Below, piece after piece: positions 33,434 through 34,026 of a stretch of 34,026 nucleotides of DNA. The stretch lies in assembly GCA_003135455.1 (NCBI GenBank), contig PLBV01000095.1, positions 1 through 34,026 of the forward strand, read 5' to 3'. The notes beneath the pieces are model-generated. The model did not search any database, was not told the DNA's origin, and was given only the letters and a program-made list of their open reading frames with translations. This DNA comes from Hyphomicrobiales bacterium (GTDB lineage Bacteria; Pseudomonadota; Alphaproteobacteria; Rhizobiales; Methyloligellaceae). The position numbers and the translations under genes are program-made. The first letter of the stretch is position 1. Each line of letters starts with the position of its first letter.

Positions 33434-33964
33434 GTGAATAGGGTCAAGCCGGCGGCCTTAAGGTCGAAGCTGCTTGGGCTTGCGGGCCTCCCCATGCTGC
33501 TCATTGCCGCGCCACTTGTCATTGCCGCGCCACTTGCCGGCTGCGGTGTCCAGATCGATCGCCACGGCCACGTCTTCACCGACGTTGATGTCGGGCAGGT
33601 GCAAGCCGGTATGTCCAAGGACCAGGTCAAGGCCACTCTCGGCTCGCCCGACACGACCGGCACGATCAACGGCGAGGCCTACTACTATATCGCGACGACG
33701 CAGAAGTCCTACGCCTTCTTCAAGCCGTGGGAAATCGACCGGCAGGTCATGGCGGTCTATTTCGACAACCACCAGACCGTCCAGCAGGTCGCCCATTACG
33801 GGCTGAAGGACGGCATCGTCGTCAATTATGCCAAGGACGAGACGCCGGCTCGCGGCAAGGACCTCAGCGTGATCGAGCAGCTGTTCGGCAACATCTCGCA
33901 GCGCAAGCTGTTCAAGGACCAGCGAGCGGCGCAGGGTAGCGGTATCCCCGGCGCCACTCCTTAA
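33434..33964 (+). CDS. bamE: Outer-membrane assembly lipoprotein BamE (SmpA/OmlA)
   Basis: BamE is a small lipoprotein of the BAM complex that inserts beta-barrel proteins. The SmpA/OmlA core is seen in VGQVQAGMSKDQVKATLGSPDTTGTINGEAYYYIATTQKSYAFFKPWEIDRQVMAVYFDN, followed by an alphaproteobacterial C-terminal extension (GKDLSVIEQLFGNISQRKLF). The export signal KLLGLAGLPMLLIAAPLVIAAPLAGC ends in lipobox LAGC. The start is uncertain: GTG 33434, with a G-rich site before it, gives 176 aa, while ATG 33368 or the track start at 33233 would put a long hydrophilic segment before the signal peptide. The signal region contains an exact 18-nt tandem duplication. It is divergent from the CBP3-like gene. 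Confidence 0.9.
   Translation: MNRVKPAALRSKLLGLAGLPMLLIAAPLVIAAPLAGCGVQIDRHGHVFTDVDVGQVQAGMSKDQVKATLGSPDTTGTINGEAYYYIATTQKSYAFFKPWEIDRQVMAVYFDNHQTVQQVAHYGLKDGIVVNYAKDETPARGKDLSVIEQLFGNISQRKLFKDQRAAQGSGIPGATP
33496..33531 (+). repeat. 18-nt tandem duplication in the bamE signal peptide
   Basis: TCATTGCCGCGCCACTTG occurs twice in direct succession, encoding a repeated (L/V)IAAPL unit within the hydrophobic core of the signal peptide. It preserves the frame and lengthens the hydrophobic stretch by six residues just before the lipobox. Confidence 0.8.
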
Positions 33965-33984
33965 GCCTCTGGCTCACCCCCTGC

Positions 33985-34026
33985 CTAATGGGCAAGCACG
34001 GCGAGCAGCAGCAGCGCCACGATGTT
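33985..34026 (-). CDS. 3' end of a minus-strand gene (partial)
   Basis: On the minus strand an open frame enters from the right window edge and reads NIVALLLLAVLAH before a TAG at 33985-33987. The short hydrophobic run suggests a C-terminal transmembrane segment, but 13 residues are too few to identify anything. It would be convergent with bamE. Confidence 0.3.
   Translation of the reverse strand, partial: NIVALLLLAVLAH

Overview
The window is G+C-rich chromosomal DNA of an alphaproteobacterium, most likely of the order Hyphomicrobiales (Rhizobiales). Three points suggest this. Gene blocks match ones I recall from that group: bamE / CBP3-type chaperone / DUF177 / plsX / fabH / ihfA / merR / tRNA-Pro(GGG); rplM-rpsI-argC; and aminotransferase / hom / glpX / recJ. 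Intergenic palindromes of the 'GATCTTTTCGGAAAACCGGTTCCCACTTT' type are present. There is also a polar-adhesin-like polysaccharide locus. No species is identified.

Layout. (1) 1-484: apparent gene debris ending in a fragment of an IS6-type transposase, on the 3' side of tRNA-Glu(UUC). (2) 720-7375: minus-strand housekeeping genes recJ, glpX, hom, an AlaC-type aminotransferase and a small lipoprotein. They are interrupted at 3.8-4.4 kb by a damaged BrnT-type toxin and an HTH antitoxin. (3) 7552-9378: class I PHA synthase, followed by a pair of palindromes. (4) 9497-16485: argC, rpsI and rplM (minus); enoyl-CoA hydratase, CoA-binding protein, a secreted protein and O-acetylhomoserine sulfhydrylase (plus); heme A synthase (minus); DUF2842 protein (plus). 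(5) 16409-26549: a seven-gene polysaccharide locus with a deacetylase, a GNAT/FemAB-like acyltransferase, a Wzz plus degenerate-kinase fusion, a Wza-like lipoprotein, one GT4 glycosyltransferase, an initiating sugar-phosphate transferase and a Wzy/O-antigen-ligase-like protein. (6) 26726-27364: MarC-family membrane protein. (7) 27365-28741: a small accessory patch beside the 3' end of tRNA-Pro(GGG). It holds what looks like a broken nuclease-fold gene, a terminase-small-subunit-like HTH fragment and short direct repeats. (8) 28820-34026: a third palindrome copy, then merR, ihfA, fabH, plsX, DUF177 and CBP3 (minus), bamE (plus), and the 3' end of another minus-strand gene.

Function. The housekeeping blocks cover DNA repair, gluconeogenesis, aspartate-family and sulfur amino-acid synthesis, arginine synthesis, translation, heme A and bc1 biogenesis, membrane lipid initiation and outer-membrane assembly. 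The polysaccharide genes form nearly a full Wzx/Wzy-type set, in which only a flippase and further glycosyltransferases are missing. The combination of deacetylase, GNAT acyltransferase, Wzz/pseudo-kinase, Wza, initiating transferase and polymerase resembles holdfast (hfs) or unipolar polysaccharide (upp) loci. The accessory patches at both tRNA genes and the broken toxin-antitoxin locus show gene decay. I see no CRISPR array and no intact mobile element.
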